Assembly (NCBI RefSeq): GCF_900188395.1
Contig: NZ_FZOB01000005.1
Location: 1 to 64,000 of the forward strand
Source: Desulfurobacterium atlanticum
GTDB lineage: Bacteria > Aquificota > Aquificia > Desulfurobacteriales > Desulfurobacteriaceae
Direction: 5' to 3'
Length of the DNA stretch: 64,000 nucleotides
Part shown: one piece after another, positions 1 to 8,040 of the stretch
Layout of the letters: every line of letters starts with the position of its first letter
Position numbering within the stretch: the stretch's first letter is position 1
Made by a program: the position numbers and the translations under genes
The notes under the pieces: generated by a model
The model's input: only the letters and a program-made list of their open reading frames with translations
What the model was told of the DNA's origin: nothing
The model's database searches: none

Positions 1-80
1 CCTTCCTCTCGACTTTGTCAAGGGCAAGCCGCTATTTTCTCCTGACTTCTCTCAGGAAAACGCGGCTCCGCTTTCCGCGA
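1..80 (-). ncRNA. 5' part of an unidentified structured RNA, cut by window edge
   Basis: Reading leftward from about position 80 there is no convincing ORF but strong pairing potential: GCCGC (minus strand) can pair with GCGGC around a hairpin of TTTTCCTGA with TCAGG-AG-AAAA, and a second small hairpin CTTGAC/GTCGAG follows. It sits directly behind a promoter nearly identical to that of the adjacent tRNA-Gly, which suggests a stable RNA or an rRNA/tRNA leader. Only about 80 nt are visible, so the identity (RNase P RNA, rRNA leader or other) cannot be decided. Confidence 0.4.
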
Positions 81-86
81 GGGGTA

Positions 87-114
87 AATATAGGCGTCTT
101 CAAGAAAGTGTCAA
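87..114 (-). promoter_or_regulatory. Sigma70-type promoter for the left-edge RNA
   Basis: On the minus strand TTGACA (109-114) is followed after 16 nt by TATATT (87-92). The same -35, spacing and -10 occur ahead of tRNA-Gly at 277-304, and a 17-nt-spaced version precedes tRNA-Glu, so this looks like the stable-RNA promoter type of this organism. Confidence 0.65.
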
Positions 115-167
115 CCGTTGTGTTGATATTTTTGCTTCTTAACTTCAACTTATTAAACGCAAAAATA

Positions 168-243
168 TGGAGCGGGCGACGGGACTTGAACCCGCGACCT
201 AAACCTTGGCAAGGTTTCGCTCTACCAACTGAGCTACGCCCGC
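168..243 (-). tRNA. tRNA-Gly (GCC)
   Basis: Minus-strand cloverleaf: acceptor GCGGGCG/CGCCCGC, anticodon stem AAACC/GGTTT with loop TTGCCAA giving anticodon GCC, T-arm GCGGGTTCAAGTCCCGT, and encoded CCA at 168-170. An identical 76-nt copy is at 31333-31408. It has its own promoter, unlike the second copy, which lies inside a multi-tRNA transcript. Confidence 0.97.
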
Positions 244-276
244 TTATTTATCTGTTATCTCAAAGAGCAAACAACT

Positions 277-304
277 AATATAGGCATAGCACAAAAAGTG
301 TCAA
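277..304 (-). promoter_or_regulatory. Promoter of tRNA-Gly
   Basis: Minus strand TTGACA (299-304), 16-nt spacer, TATATT (277-282). Initiation would fall near 270, about 27 nt upstream of the mature tRNA 5' end. It overlaps back to back with the mqnC promoter region. Confidence 0.7.
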
Positions 305-314
305 GTATTTAGGG

Positions 315-320
315 TATAAT
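315..320 (+). promoter_or_regulatory. -10 element for the mqnC operon
   Basis: A perfect TATAAT lies 33 nt before the mqnC start codon, giving a short 5' leader. No good TTGACA is seen at the expected distance, so only the -10 is supported. Confidence 0.5.
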
Positions 321-353
321 TGCTAAATTAAAATTTGAAACCGGAGAAGTTGA

Positions 354-1427
354 ATGCTTGCAAGAATAAAAGAGAAAATAATAAATAACGAAAGGATTTC
401 TGATGAAGAAGCTATCTATTTATTGGAAATAGAAAATCTTTTAGAATTGGGAATACTTGCAAACTTCGTTAGGAATAAACTTCATCCTGACAAAGCTGTA
501 ACATTTGTCATAGACAGAAACATCAATTACACCAATATATGTATCTGTAAATGTAAATTTTGTGCATTTTATAAAGAAAAAGAGGATAAAGGAAGCTATA
601 TCCTCTCCAAGGAGGAATTGAAAAGAAAAATAGAGGAAACCATTGAGCTTGGTGGAACAGCTATTTTAATTCAAGGTGGACTACATCCAGACTTAAAAAT
701 TGAATTTTTTGAAGAGATGCTTCTTTTTATTAAAAAACATTTTCCGGAAATCCACATACATGGATTCTCTGCTCCAGAAATTTTACATATAGCAATAAAC
801 TCCAATATTTCAGTGAAGGAAACTATTTTAAGGCTAAAAAAAGCAGGGCTTGGTTCAATTCCAGGAGGAGGAGCAGAAATACTGGTAGACAGAGTAAGGG
901 AAAAGATAGCTCCCTTAAAAGCAAAAACAAAAGAGTGGCTTAATGTCCATAAAACAGCGCACAAATTAGGACTTAGAACAACGGCTACAATGATGTTTGG
1001 AAGTGTTGATACTGATGAAGATATAGTTTCTCATCTTAAAGTTATAAGGAAGCTTCAGGATGAAACCGGCGGATTTACCGCTTTTATTCCCTGGAGTTAT
1101 CAACCAGATTTTACAGAACTTGGAAGAGAAGTTAAAGAGAAAGCTTCAGGGATAAGATATCTAAAAGTTCTTGCAGTTTCCAGAATATACCTTGATAACA
1201 TAGAAAACATTCAAGCTTCATGGGTTACTCAGGGTGGAAAAATAGCGCAGGTTGCACTTAAATTTGGAGCCAACGACTTCGGTTCATTGATGATAGAGGA
1301 AAATGTGGTTGCCGCAGCTGGAGTAAAATATCGGTTACCTCTTTCAGAAATTATCAGATTGATAAAGGACGCAGGTTATAAACCGGTTCAAAGAACAACC
1401 CTTTATGAAAAGATAAAGGAATTTTGA
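354..1427 (+). CDS. mqnC: Cyclic dehypoxanthinyl futalosine synthase MqnC
   Basis: Radical SAM enzyme that cyclises dehypoxanthine futalosine in the futalosine route to menaquinone. The SAM [4Fe-4S] motif CxxxCxxC is at Cys63, Cys67 and Cys70. The family blocks ILIQGGLHPDL, SIPGGGAEI and the TTATMMFG/QDETGGF region are all present, distinguishing it from MqnE and CofH. The length of 357 aa is normal. It is the first gene of an operon whose next start is 9 nt after its stop. It implies menaquinone-based respiration; the other mqn genes are not in the window. Confidence 0.9.
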   Translation: MLARIKEKIINNERISDEEAIYLLEIENLLELGILANFVRNKLHPDKAVTFVIDRNINYTNICICKCKFCAFYKEKEDKGSYILSKEELKRKIEETIELGGTAILIQGGLHPDLKIEFFEEMLLFIKKHFPEIHIHGFSAPEILHIAINSNISVKETILRLKKAGLGSIPGGGAEILVDRVREKIAPLKAKTKEWLNVHKTAHKLGLRTTATMMFGSVDTDEDIVSHLKVIRKLQDETGGFTAFIPWSYQPDFTELGREVKEKASGIRYLKVLAVSRIYLDNIENIQASWVTQGGKIAQVALKFGANDFGSLMIEENVVAAAGVKYRLPLSEIIRLIKDAGYKPVQRTTLYEKIKEF

Positions 1428-1436
1428 GGTTTAAAA

Positions 1437-2468
1437 ATGAAGGTATCCCTTTTTGATTATGAGCTTCCTGAAGAACTTATAGCAAAAGAACCGGCAGAGC
1501 CAAGAGACAGTGCCAGACTGCTTGTTCTAAACAGAAAAACCGGAGAGATAGAACACAGAATTTTCAGAGATATTATTCATTATATGAACAAAGGAGATGT
1601 TCTTGTTATAAACAATACGAAAGTTATACCTGCAAGATTGATCGGAAAATTCCCCACCGGCGGCAGTGCAGAAATATTTTTAGTAAGACAGATAAAGGAA
1701 AATGTCTGGGAAGTTATTGGAAAGCCGGGAAGGAAACTTAAACCCGGAAAAAAGGTTATTTTTGACGAAAATTTTTACTGTGAAATCGTTGAGCGGAAAG
1801 AAGAAGGCAAAAGAATCGTTGAATTTTTCACAACTGATGGAGAGGCAACCTTAAATAAAATTTATAAAATTGGAAAAATGCCCCTTCCACCTTATATAAA
1901 CAGAGAGGAAACAGAAAAAGATAAAGAGGAATATCAAACTGTCTTTGCAAAAGAGGAAGGAGCAGTAGCAGCACCAACAGCAGGACTCCACTTTACAGCA
2001 GAACTTCTTGAAAAGCTTAAAGAAAAAGGTGTAATAATAAAGGAAATAACTCTTCACGTCGGACTTGGAACATTTAAACCTGTAAAAGTTGAAGAAGTTG
2101 AAGAACATAAAATGCACTATGAAAGTTATAAAGTACCAAAAGATACAGCTATTGAAATAGAAAAAGCAAAAAAAGAGGGAAGAAGGGTAATAGCTGTTGG
2201 CACAACAGTTGTAAGAACTCTTGAAACCTGCTTTAACGAAAAAGGAATAGCTACATCACTTGAAGGTTCAACAAATCTTTTTATATATCCGGGATATAAT
2301 TTTAAAGTAATTGATGGATTGATTACAAATTTTCATCTTCCAAAATCAACTTTACTTATGCTTGTGTCAGCTTTTGCAGGCAGAGAGAGGATACTAAATG
2401 CGTATGAAGAGGCTGTTAAGAAAAGGTATCGTTTTTTTAGCTATGGCGATGCTATGTTTATCTATTAA
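1437..2468 (+). CDS. queA: S-adenosylmethionine:tRNA ribosyltransferase-isomerase QueA
   Basis: Transfers and isomerises the ribosyl moiety of SAM onto 7-aminomethyl-7-deazaguanine in tRNA to make epoxyqueuosine. Seen: N-terminal FDYELPEELIA, LVINNTKVIPARL, the central GAVAAPTAGLHFT signature, THVGLGTFKPV-like segment and C-terminal [12 protein letters not shown]. The 343-aa length is typical. The start follows mqnC by 9 nt. The last 71 nt also encode the signal peptide of the next gene in another frame, an unusually long overlap. Confidence 0.96.
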   Translation: MKVSLFDYELPEELIAKEPAEPRDSARLLVLNRKTGEIEHRIFRDIIHYMNKGDVLVINNTKVIPARLIGKFPTGGSAEIFLVRQIKENVWEVIGKPGRKLKPGKKVIFDENFYCEIVERKEEGKRIVEFFTTDGEATLNKIYKIGKMPLPPYINREETEKDKEEYQTVFAKEEGAVAAPTAGLHFTAELLEKLKEKGVIIKEITLHVGLGTFKPVKVEEVEEHKMHYESYKVPKDTAIEIEKAKKEGRRVIAVGTTVVRTLETCFNEKGIATSLEGSTNLFIYPGYNFKVIDGLITNFHLPKSTLLMLVSAFAGRERILNAYEEAVKKRYRFFSYGDAMFIY

Positions 2469-3234
2469 AGCTTTCGGTAAAGAACAGACAAAGGAGTTTT
2501 ACCCGATGCACAACTACAATGTTGAAGGAACAGATTACGATTTTAACGGGGAAGAACTTAAATACAGCTTACACTGGTGGATTTTCCACATAGCTGATGC
2601 AAAAAGCTGGATTACAAAAGAGAATAAAAACGGAATTCTCTATTACAAATTCCAGTCAAAAGTTAAAACCGCAGGTGTTGTAGCTTTTTTTAAAGGCGTT
2701 GAAGATGAAGGATACAGCTTATGGGATACAAGATTCCTCTCACCAAGAAAAACTTTCCTTTCCCAAAGAGAGAAAAGGTACATAAGAGACAAACTTTTCA
2801 GTTATGACCTTGAAAACATGACTCTTACAGTTGTATCAAAAAAGCCGGGAGAGAAAGAGAAAATTAAAACTTACGAGATACCGGCAATCCCTGTAGAAGA
2901 TATAATGACAGGAATCTATTTCTTCAGAAAATACGGAATTTTTGAAATCGGAGCAGAAACAGTATTCCCGGTATTTACAGGAAGCAGATTTATAAATACA
3001 AAAGTGAAAGTTTTAAAAAAAGAGAAGGTAAAAGTGCCTGCAGGAACCTTTGAAACCTTCAAGTGTGCCCTATCAGGAGAAGTAACTCCGAAAGGTGTGT
3101 TTAAAATGGATAAAGATGTCTATATGTGGCTTACAACAGATGAAAGGCACCTTCCTGTTAAAATTGAAGGGGAAGTTCTCATAGGTTCTGTCGTTGCAGA
3201 ACTTATAAGGTATAAAAAAGGAGTGAAAAAGTGA
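2398..3234 (+). CDS. DUF3108 domain secreted protein
   Basis: Predicted exported protein of 278 aa resembling DUF3108 proteins, whose function is unknown. A basic N-terminus ([10 protein letters not shown]) and hydrophobic segment ending near AFG at about residue 27 form a signal peptide. The body contains [13 protein letters not shown] and [18 protein letters not shown] segments typical of beta-rich DUF3108 proteins. The start is either of two ATGs (2398 or 2404), both inside queA, so the whole signal peptide is dual-coded with the QueA C-terminus. It overlaps the following Nudix gene by 4 nt. Translational coupling is likely; function is not inferred. Confidence 0.8.
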   Translation: MRMKRLLRKGIVFLAMAMLCLSIKAFGKEQTKEFYPMHNYNVEGTDYDFNGEELKYSLHWWIFHIADAKSWITKENKNGILYYKFQSKVKTAGVVAFFKGVEDEGYSLWDTRFLSPRKTFLSQREKRYIRDKLFSYDLENMTLTVVSKKPGEKEKIKTYEIPAIPVEDIMTGIYFFRKYGIFEIGAETVFPVFTGSRFINTKVKVLKKEKVKVPAGTFETFKCALSGEVTPKGVFKMDKDVYMWLTTDERHLPVKIEGEVLIGSVVAELIRYKKGVKK

Positions 3235-3671
3235 AACCTGTAGTAAACATAAAAACACCGTTTCTAACCGTAGATGGAATAATAAATATTCAGGATGATA
3301 AAGGAAATTTTACAGGGGTTGTTCTCATTGAAAGAAAATATCCTCCCATCGGTCTCGCTCTTCCCGGCGGATTTGTTGACTACGGCGAAACTGTGGAAGA
3401 GGCTGTTATAAGAGAAATGAAAGAAGAAACAGGACTTGACGTCATCATATTAAGACAGTTCCATGTATATTCAGATCCAGCAAGAGACCCAAGACAACAT
3501 ACCGTATCTGTTGTATTTGAATGTGTGGCACGGGGAACACCACAGGGGCAGGATGACGCAAAAAAAGCAATAGTTGTTCCATACAAAGAAATTCCTTTTG
3601 AAAAGCTTGTGTTTGATCACAAAAAAATACTGATAGATTACCTACATAACAAAAATGCAATATTTAAGTAG
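3231..3671 (+). CDS. Nudix hydrolase
   Basis: 146-aa Nudix hydrolase. The Nudix box Gx5Ex7REuxEExGu spans residues 47-69 (GGFVDYGE..., REMKEETG), with all metal-binding glutamates present. The substrate is not determinable; ADP-ribose or oxidised nucleotide hydrolysis is typical of this size class. Start is GTG, overlapping the DUF3108 stop codon (GTGA), with AAGGAG just upstream. It sits 8 nt before glmU in the same operon. Confidence 0.85.
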   Translation: MKPVVNIKTPFLTVDGIINIQDDKGNFTGVVLIERKYPPIGLALPGGFVDYGETVEEAVIREMKEETGLDVIILRQFHVYSDPARDPRQHTVSVVFECVARGTPQGQDDAKKAIVVPYKEIPFEKLVFDHKKILIDYLHNKNAIFK

Positions 3672-3679
3672 GAGAGAGC

Positions 3680-5080
3680 ATGGGATTTAGAATAATTATT
3701 CTTGCAGCAGGTAAAGGAACAAGATTTAAATCTGACCTTCCAAAGGTTTTACATAAAATTTTAGGAAAACCGATGCTGTGGTATGTTATAAAAGCTGCTG
3801 AAAAAGCAGAAGCGGAAGAGATAGTTGTGGTTGTTGGACATAAAAAAGAGATGGTTGAAGAATTTATAAAAAAAGAAGGTTTTAAAAATGTAAAAACTGT
3901 TGTACAGGAAAAGCAGCTTGGAACCGGCCACGCAGTCAGCTGTGCAGAACACCTATTTGAGAATTACGATGGGAAAATTATAGTATTAAACGGAGACTCC
4001 CCTTTAATAAAGAGTGAAGATATAAAAAAGCTTTCAGAAATCGATAGCGATATGGTGGTTCTCACAGGAGAAACAGACAATCCGACAGGATATGGAAGAG
4101 TTGTAAGGGATGGAGATGAGGTCTTAAAAATTGTGGAAGAGAAAGATGCAACAGAAGAGGAGAAAAAGATAAAAGAGGTAAACTCTGGAATCTATGCTTT
4201 TTCATCAGAACTACTTTTTGAAGCTCTAAAAGAGATAGACAACAACAACGCTCAGAAAGAGTACTATCTTCCTGATGTTTTAAAGATATTTAAGAGTAAA
4301 GGATTAAAAGTAAAAGCGGTAAAAACAAATGATTTTGATTCAATAATGGGTGTAAACAACAGATACGAACTGTCCAAAGCTGAAGAGCTACTAAAAAGGA
4401 AACTTATAAAAGAGCTTCAGCTAAGCGGCGTTACCGTTCACAATCCAGAAAGCTGTTATATTGAGCCGGAAGTAACTATCGGAAAAGATACAGAAATCTT
4501 TGCCCCGGTTTACATAAAAGGAAAAACAGTAATAGGTGAGAACTGCACAATCGGAGCTTTTACCGAAATAGTTGACTCTGTTATAGAATCTGGTGCAACC
4601 ATCAAATCCCATTCTCACATTGAGAAAGCACACATAAAGGGAGCGGCAGGTCCATTCTCAAGAATAAGAGAAGGCACAGTAATAGAAGAAAACTCCAGAG
4701 TCGGAAGCTTTGTTGAAACAAAAAAGGCAATACTTAAAAAAGGAGCCAAGGCAAACCATCTCACATACCTTGGAGACTGCATAGTTGGAGAAAACACAAA
4801 CGTAGGTGCAGGAACAATAACCTGCAACTACGACGGTTTCAATAAATGGAGAACAGAAATAGGAAAAAATGTTTTTGTTGGAAGTAATACTCTATTCATA
4901 GCTCCTGTAAAGGTGGGGAACAACGCAATCACAGCAGCCGGCTCTGTTATCACAAAAAATGTGCCAGAAAATGCCCTTGCTATAGCAAGATCAAAACAGA
5001 TAAATCTTGAAGGAAAAGCAGAAACTATCAGAGAGAAAAATAAGAGGTTAAAGGATGAACATTTTAAAAAAGATAGTTGA
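3680..5080 (+). CDS. glmU: Bifunctional GlmU: GlcN-1-P acetyltransferase / GlcNAc-1-P uridylyltransferase
   Basis: Makes UDP-GlcNAc for peptidoglycan and lipopolysaccharide. The N-terminal nucleotidyltransferase domain starts with LAAGKGTRF...PK and has VVLTGETDNPTGYGR. The C-terminal left-handed beta-helix of hexapeptide repeats (about residues 250-440) includes the acetyltransferase signatures AKANHLTYLGD and TCNYDGFNK. The length of 466 aa is standard for the bifunctional form. Start ATG follows AGGAGAG. The 3' end overlaps trpC by 26 nt. Confidence 0.96.
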   Translation: MGFRIIILAAGKGTRFKSDLPKVLHKILGKPMLWYVIKAAEKAEAEEIVVVVGHKKEMVEEFIKKEGFKNVKTVVQEKQLGTGHAVSCAEHLFENYDGKIIVLNGDSPLIKSEDIKKLSEIDSDMVVLTGETDNPTGYGRVVRDGDEVLKIVEEKDATEEEKKIKEVNSGIYAFSSELLFEALKEIDNNNAQKEYYLPDVLKIFKSKGLKVKAVKTNDFDSIMGVNNRYELSKAEELLKRKLIKELQLSGVTVHNPESCYIEPEVTIGKDTEIFAPVYIKGKTVIGENCTIGAFTEIVDSVIESGATIKSHSHIEKAHIKGAAGPFSRIREGTVIEENSRVGSFVETKKAILKKGAKANHLTYLGDCIVGENTNVGAGTITCNYDGFNKWRTEIGKNVFVGSNTLFIAPVKVGNNAITAAGSVITKNVPENALAIARSKQINLEGKAETIREKNKRLKDEHFKKDS

Positions 5081-5834
5081 ATTTAAAAAAGCAGAAGTTG
5101 AAAAGCGAAAGAAGGAGATAAAGTTTGAAGCGGTAAAGAAGATAGCAGAAACATCAGAAACTCCGTTCAATTTTAAGAAAGTTTTTCCAAACGACAGAAT
5201 TAATATAATAGCTGAAGTTAAAAAAGCATCTCCTTCTAAAGGTGTAATCTGTAAAAATTTCAACTATATAGAGATAGCAAAAGCTTACGAAAAAGGCGGA
5301 GCTGCCGCTATTTCTGTTCTAACGGATGTAGAGTTTTTTAAAGGTTCGCCACTCTACCTTAAAGAAATTGCCGAAACCGTAAAACTTCCAGTATTAAGGA
5401 AAGATTTTATAATAGACCCGTTCCAGATATATGCAGCAAAAGCCCTGGGAGCTTCATCGTTCCTTCTTATAGCAGCCATTCTTGATAAGCAGACACTTGC
5501 AGATTTTATCTCTCTTGGAAGAGACCTTGGGATGGAACCGCTTGTTGAAACACACACAGAAGAGGAAATACGAAAAAGTCTTGATGCTGGAGCCGCAATA
5601 GTGGGAATAAACAACAGGAATCTTGAAAATTTCACCGTTTCCCTATCAACTTCTATTAAATTAGCACCGATAATAAAAGATGCCGGTAAAATATGTATTT
5701 CCGAAAGCGGAATTAAAAGTAAAGAGGATATAGTGAAATTAAAAACAGCGGGAGTGGACGGATTTCTTATAGGTGAAACCCTTATGAGAAGCTCTAACCC
5801 TGAGGAGATGTTAAGAAAATGGATAGAAAACTGA
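5055..5834 (+). CDS. trpC: Indole-3-glycerol phosphate synthase TrpC
   Basis: Ring-closing step of tryptophan synthesis, TIM barrel of 259 aa. Visible signatures: AEVKKASPSKG near residue 55, LRKDFIIDPFQIYAAKALGA, GINNRNL and SESGIKS. It is monofunctional, with no TrpF domain. The start codon lies inside glmU with AGAGG/AAAGG ahead of it. Its 3' end overlaps the thioredoxin-fold gene by 16 nt. No other trp genes are nearby, so the trp pathway is dispersed. Confidence 0.95.
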   Translation: MNILKKIVEFKKAEVEKRKKEIKFEAVKKIAETSETPFNFKKVFPNDRINIIAEVKKASPSKGVICKNFNYIEIAKAYEKGGAAAISVLTDVEFFKGSPLYLKEIAETVKLPVLRKDFIIDPFQIYAAKALGASSFLLIAAILDKQTLADFISLGRDLGMEPLVETHTEEEIRKSLDAGAAIVGINNRNLENFTVSLSTSIKLAPIIKDAGKICISESGIKSKEDIVKLKTAGVDGFLIGETLMRSSNPEEMLRKWIEN

Positions 5835-6424
5835 TACATTTACTCACTTTTATACTATTTATATCCCTTTCACCGAAAACAGTCTTCGCAGACTGGTATA
5901 TCCTTCTACCACCTGATAAAAGGCCTGGAGGAGCACAAACAGAGGAGAAAAAAATTGAGCAGAAACTAAACAAACAACCGTACAAAACTGAAAAAAGCAA
6001 AATTCCAGCACCAGATTTTAAATTCAGAACCATAAACAAAATTTTCACTCCAGAATCCCTTAAAGGTAAAAAGGTTATACTCTTCTTTTTTGAAAATCCC
6101 TATTCACCAGAAACAGAGGAACTTATAAAAACCCTTGACAGAATAGCCTCACAAAAAGACGTAGTTATACTCTGCGTGGACACAAACGATGCAGATTTTT
6201 CAATCCTTGAAAAATACAAAAAAGATATGAATTTAAAAAATCTATTTTTAACGGCAGATTCCTTCCTGCTCAAAAAATTCAAAGAACAGGTAAAAATCAA
6301 AAAACTTCCAGCGTCTATTTTCATAGATAAAAACGGATTTATACGATTCTATGCAGACAGGATAAACAGCAAAGATATAAAGGAATTTGAAACCAATATT
6401 GTGAAAATTTTGAAAAAATTATAA
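5819..6424 (+). CDS. Secreted thioredoxin-fold protein without CxxC
   Basis: 201-aa exported protein with a signal peptide (about 1-24) and a TlpA/AhpC-like thioredoxin fold. Where redox-active members have WCxxC, this one reads FFFENPYSPE, with no cysteine pair. The cis-proline region KLPASIFIDKNGF is intact. The only evident cysteine is in VVILCVD. It is therefore unlikely to be a disulfide reductase and may be a structural or chaperone-like derivative. It is the last gene of the mqnC operon, overlapping trpC by 16 nt. Confidence 0.75.
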   Translation: MDRKLIHLLTFILFISLSPKTVFADWYILLPPDKRPGGAQTEEKKIEQKLNKQPYKTEKSKIPAPDFKFRTINKIFTPESLKGKKVILFFFENPYSPETEELIKTLDRIASQKDVVILCVDTNDADFSILEKYKKDMNLKNLFLTADSFLLKKFKEQVKIKKLPASIFIDKNGFIRFYADRINSKDIKEFETNIVKILKKL

Positions 6425-6432
6425 AAGTGAAA

Positions 6433-6446
6433 GCGGCCGAAGCCGC
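6433..6446 (-). terminator. Hairpin between convergent genes
   Basis: GCGGC-TTCG-GCCGC on the minus strand with a UUCG tetraloop, followed by TTTCACTTTT. It lies 10 nt after the rpmB stop and 9 nt after the thioredoxin-fold gene stop, so it could serve either strand. A flanking GTGAAAGC/GCTTTCAC pair could extend it. Confidence 0.65.
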
Positions 6447-6455
6447 AAGCTTAAA

Positions 6456-6644
6456 TCAATTAGCTTTCACTATCTTTCCAGCCTTAAGACACTTTGTGCA
6501 AACCCAGATTCTCTTCTTTTCACCGTTCACAACCGCTCTAACCTTTTGAAGGTTTGGTTTTTGCCTTTTACTTGACACTCTGTGAGAGTGACTTACCTTA
6601 TTAATAAAGATTGTTTCCTTACCACATACAGCGCATTTAGCCAT
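6456..6644 (-). CDS. rpmB: 50S ribosomal protein L28
   Basis: 62-aa large-subunit ribosomal protein. The sequence has the L28 pattern CAVCGKET...SHSHRVSSKRQKPN and ends IWVCTKCLKAGKIVK. The two CxxC pairs indicate the zinc-binding form. Strong ribosome binding site GGAGGTGAG ahead of ATG. Monocistronic by appearance, with a terminator hairpin directly downstream. Confidence 0.96.
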   Translation of the reverse strand: MAKCAVCGKETIFINKVSHSHRVSSKRQKPNLQKVRAVVNGEKKRIWVCTKCLKAGKIVKAN

Positions 6645-6736
6645 AATCTCACCTCCTTATCTAATTGCAAGGTGCAAATTTATCATCAAATATTATTATT
6701 GTAAAGGGGATAAACTCTTTTTAAATACTGGCAAAA

Positions 6737-7570
6737 TTAAATATCTCCGAAAAGCTCATCCATAACACTTTTCACAGGAGACTCTTTGGTAAGAAGGTCA
6801 ATTCCACACCTTAAGTTTGCAAGAAATCCAAATGCTTCCTCCACATACTCCTTCGGAATAATGGAACCGTGCTGTGGAACAATAGCATCTATAGGGAAAG
6901 GTTTAACCTTATCCACAAAATACTTTAAAGCTTTCTGAGAAGCCATATAATAAACATGAAAATACATCATATCTTTCTTATGCCTTTCCATATCTGTAAC
7001 AACAAGCTGCCACTTAGGCTGTATAGCTGCAAAAATATCACTTGAAAATAGAACTTTAGCACCTATATCATACGTAACAAAAGCATCAGGAAAGTGAAGA
7101 AAAGGAGATGTTAAAAATAGAAGACCGTTTCCGTTGCCAAGGTCAAGTATAGTATCATCAAGAGGACTTACATCAAGCCATTTAACTTTTTCCCTATCAA
7201 ACCCAAAGTAGGGTAGCAAAACCTTGGTTCGCGGCGTAGTAATAAGCGTTACATCAGGATTTATCTTAAACCACATAGGAATGGAACTTGAAACATCAGG
7301 ATCTTGATGATGAGAAACTATATGGGTAACTTTTGAAGGATCACCTAAAACTTCAGTAACTCTCTTCTTAACCTGATTAAAATGTAGCACTCCGCCAGGA
7401 TCAATAAGAACATTACCTTTTTCAGATACAACAAGATAAGCATTACACCTGAATATATGATTTTCAGAACTTCCTACCCAAAAAATCTTATGATTTTCAC
7501 TATCATAAAGCAAAACAGGTTTATCTATATCAAAATTACCAGACTTTAGTTCTCCTATTTTAAGTCCCAT
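6737..7570 (-). CDS. MBL-fold diiron protein, flavodiiron/ODP-like, no flavodoxin domain
   Basis: 277-aa stand-alone metallo-beta-lactamase domain of the flavodiiron core type. Likely metal ligands: HHQDPD (first His/Asp group, replacing HxExDH and lacking its final His), FLHFPDAF, SSDIFAA and PQHGS. No FMN-binding flavodoxin domain follows, as in the oxygen-binding diiron proteins. The start is ATG at 7570 with AAAGGAG 5 nt upstream; a longer TTG start at 7588 has no such site. It is 10 nt after the roadblock gene, so the two are co-translated. Role inferred: O2 or redox sensing or detoxification in an anaerobe. Confidence 0.75.
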   Translation of the reverse strand: MGLKIGELKSGNFDIDKPVLLYDSENHKIFWVGSSENHIFRCNAYLVVSEKGNVLIDPGGVLHFNQVKKRVTEVLGDPSKVTHIVSHHQDPDVSSSIPMWFKINPDVTLITTPRTKVLLPYFGFDREKVKWLDVSPLDDTILDLGNGNGLLFLTSPFLHFPDAFVTYDIGAKVLFSSDIFAAIQPKWQLVVTDMERHKKDMMYFHVYYMASQKALKYFVDKVKPFPIDAIVPQHGSIIPKEYVEEAFGFLANLRCGIDLLTKESPVKSVMDELFGDI

Positions 7571-7580
7571 AGCTTCTCCT

Positions 7581-7919
7581 TTAGACAAGTTCTTTTAAAT
7601 ACTGCTGAAGCATAAATCTTGTATAGCCAAGATTTGCATCACTTTTTAAAACAGCCACCTGAAAAACTTCTTCGTTGTAGTAAACCCTTACAAGAATGAA
7701 AAGTTCGGTGGTGCTCATCAAAATCTCTTTCGGAATACCCACAGAATACTCTCCAAGAATCCTATACATCTTTAAATATTCTTCCACAACCTTCTGAACA
7801 CTCCCTATAATTTCAGAAACCGATTCACCTGCTGAATCTATAACTTCACCGCTAAACCTAACAGCTGCATAACCTGAAATAAAAGGAATTTCATCCATCG
7901 CTTTTTGTGCAATACCCAT
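7581..7919 (-). CDS. Roadblock/LC7-like small protein
   Basis: 112-aa protein (IPFISGYAAVRFSGEVIDS..., ending LQQYLKELV) with the alternating pattern of Roadblock/LC7 dimerisation domains, which partner small GTPases or signalling proteins. Two adjacent ATGs (7922, 7919) follow GGAGGG; 7919 gives the better spacing. A longer ORF to 7982 lacks a ribosome binding site. Paired with the diiron MBL gene, but no MglA-type GTPase is nearby. Assignment rests on pattern only. Confidence 0.6.
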   Translation of the reverse strand: MGIAQKAMDEIPFISGYAAVRFSGEVIDSAGESVSEIIGSVQKVVEEYLKMYRILGEYSVGIPKEILMSTTELFILVRVYYNEEVFQVAVLKSDANLGYTRFMLQQYLKELV

Positions 7920-8004
7920 CATCCCTCCTGAAGTTAAAATCTGATTATTAATATTAACCCTTATTTGTGAATTAACAAACAAAATAGTGTCTCGCTTACT
8001 TTAG

Positions 8005-8010
8005 TATAAT
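8005..8010 (+). promoter_or_regulatory. -10 element for valS
   Basis: TATAAT 30 nt before the valS ATG; the -35 is weak. The site lies in the divergent intergenic region between the roadblock gene and valS. Confidence 0.45.
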
Positions 8011-8040
8011 CTTTCCACTAAACTTAAAGGAGGAAAAGCA

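Noticed and set aside
15-278. ORF running through the tRNA-Gly region
   Set aside because: Antisense to a tRNA, no ribosome binding site, no protein-like composition.
7571-7588. TTG start at 7588 for the diiron protein
   Set aside because: The AAAGGAG site lies inside that extension and points to ATG 7570.
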